The position numbers were made by a program, and so were the translations under genes. A stretch of DNA of 64,000 nucleotides from contig GG745362.1 in assembly GCA_000151295.1 (NCBI GenBank), positions 165,553 to 229,552 on the forward strand, given 5' to 3'. The DNA comes from Allomyces macrogynus ATCC 38327 (taxonomy: Eukaryota; Blastocladiomycota; Blastocladiomycetes; Blastocladiales; Blastocladiaceae). The notes beneath the pieces were generated by a model. The model made no database searches, was not told the origin of the DNA, and worked only from the letters and a program-made list of their open reading frames with translations. Positions 62,901-64,000 of this stretch are shown piece after piece; within the stretch, counting starts at the first letter, position 1, and each line of letters starts with the position of its first letter.

Positions 62901-64000
62901 GCAGCAGGCGCTTGGACTGGACAGATGCGGTCATGATCAGTCCGGAATCGATCTCGCGGTGCAAAGAAAAAATTTGGGTTGTACCTTGGGAAACTTGACG
63001 AGCAGCCTCGAGTACGCGTCGTTGGCGAGCTCGCGGTGCACGCTCAGCTTGCCGACAATGTGCGACAATTGCACGATACTCCCCTGGCTGCGCACGCACT
63101 CGTAAAACTCGCGCACCTGTATACATGTTGACGGTGCGCGTAGTGAGCACTCCGATCATCTTCACCAATCAGGCCGCAAATCACGTACCGTGTATAAACT
63201 CAGCAAATGCTCCTTCTTCGACTTGCGGTCGAGGTTCTGAAACTCGGCGTTATCGAGCAATCCGCGGCCCGACGTGCCAGCCTCGCCCATCTTGGTCGAC
63301 TCGTGCTCGTGCCGGTCGCGCGCATAAATCAAAAATTTCTCGTCAAATGGGATCGGCTGCAACTTGATCTGCTCAATGAGCTCGTCGGCTGCCGTCTTGC
63401 CAGCGTCACCGAAATAGGCCGCGAGGTAGGTGGCAGCAATGAAGAGCAGCAGCGTGTCGTCAAATTCGATCAGGCCGCGCTCGAGTAACTGTAGACCGAC
63501 CGAGATTTGCTTGGGTGTCGGGTCCTCGCGAATGAACCGTATGCCTGAAGGTGGGCGAGTCAAGTGTCAGTTTTCTTCACGGTAGAGGGAACGGAAAAAT
63601 TAAAACGTACAAGCTTCGACTTGCAGAGGCGACGAAAACACTCGTTCGTTGTGCACCGTCTTCTTTTCCTTGCACGCATCGAGCACCTCGAGCGACGTAC
63701 CCTCCATCAACCGCGTCAGCACATTCTCGCGCGCCATGATCGGCATGTCGCTGCCCGCCCCGGGCCCCGCCGCGCCGCTCCCTCCATACACGGACGAACT
63801 CACGAGCCGCACTGCCGACGCGCGCCGCGGTAGATTCGAATCGGGTACCGCCAAACTCGCGCGACGCGGCCGTGTGGGCTCGGGTGTCGCCACGGCCGTT
63901 GCAAGCCGATCAGCGTCGGACCCGGCACCAGCCCCGCCACCGCCACCGGTATTCAACTCCTGCTTCATGACGTGGTGCCAGCGGCGCACGCTGCGTTCGA
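59930..64000 (-). CDS. TmcB/TmcC-like giant multipass membrane protein, tandem copy 4, N-terminus beyond window
   Basis: Most divergent copy. It enters from the right edge in the cytoplasmic segment after the first membrane block (HVMKQELNTGG..., then ENVLTRLMEGTSLEVLD at 63720-63660). The TPR-like region is at 63563-62860 (DPTPKQISVGLQLLERGLIEFD, LLRSYSQFLIAVEGN). The second membrane module runs from about 62256 to 59930, ending KEHADLAGLIESGGMSL. The conserved FDDTLLLFIAATYLAAYFGD block is identical to copies 2 and 3, while the loops differ strongly. Short introns as in the other copies. No lesion seen in the part present. Confidence 0.58.
60750..60763. repeat. G homopolymer (14 nt) in an intron of TmcB-like copy 4
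   Basis: Run of G followed by GAGAGAGA. Confidence 0.85.

Overview
The window looks like nuclear DNA of a GC-rich eukaryote with very short GT-AG introns (65-112 nt wherever I could fix both ends), most likely a zoosporic fungus (chytrid or blastocladiomycete-like). The evidence is a TIM54 gene, an ADCK1-type ABC1 kinase gene with five short introns, a paraoxonase-like gene, a GDSL hydrolase, and a tandem array of very large multipass proteins resembling the TmcB/TmcC family. The lineage is an inference, not a proof.

Left flank (1-19109). In order: an AIF/FSP1-like FAD oxidoreductase (5' end cut by the window), TIM54, a paraoxonase-like beta-propeller, a broken M20 peptidase, a secreted GDSL esterase, an ADCK1-like kinase, two divergently placed 2OG-Fe(II)-oxygenase relatives (one with in-frame stops, one without the iron ligands), and a small repeat protein with a curli-like QSVxVSG rhythm. 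Several of these genes show single-base frame breaks that introns cannot easily explain. The kinase, TIM54, GDSL and repeat-protein models are clean.

Centre (19115-35585). A complete integrated Polinton-like virus (PLV) or virophage-like DNA element of 16,471 bp. It is bounded by 5-bp target duplications (GTTCA), has TG...CA ends, and has terminal inverted repeats of 1,699 bp each. The interior is visibly more AT-rich than the host and has long intronless ORFs. The left arm carries a TVpol-superfamily 3 helicase replication protein, a zinc-binding protein, a tyrosine recombinase and a retrovirus-like DDE integrase. The right arm carries the virion module: a fibre-like protein split by one in-frame TGA, a Gln-rich protein of unknown function, an FtsK/HerA packaging ATPase, a double-jelly-roll major capsid protein, a penton-like minor capsid protein and several tiny proteins. 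The TIRs contain nested palindromes, 96-bp direct repeats, three foldback units and a 13-bp tandem repeat. I found no protein-primed PolB and no maturation protease. This is the main discovery candidate of the window.

Right flank (35591-64000). A TM7S3/TM198-like multipass protein, a damaged SNF2/RING helicase gene, then four head-to-tail minus-strand copies of a roughly 5.7-kb TmcB/TmcC-like gene (the fourth runs off the right edge). The copies share architecture: a disordered N-terminus, about seven membrane segments, a TPR-like region, then four more membrane segments around two large loops. Copies 1 and 3 share an identical exon-intron tract that suggests gene conversion.
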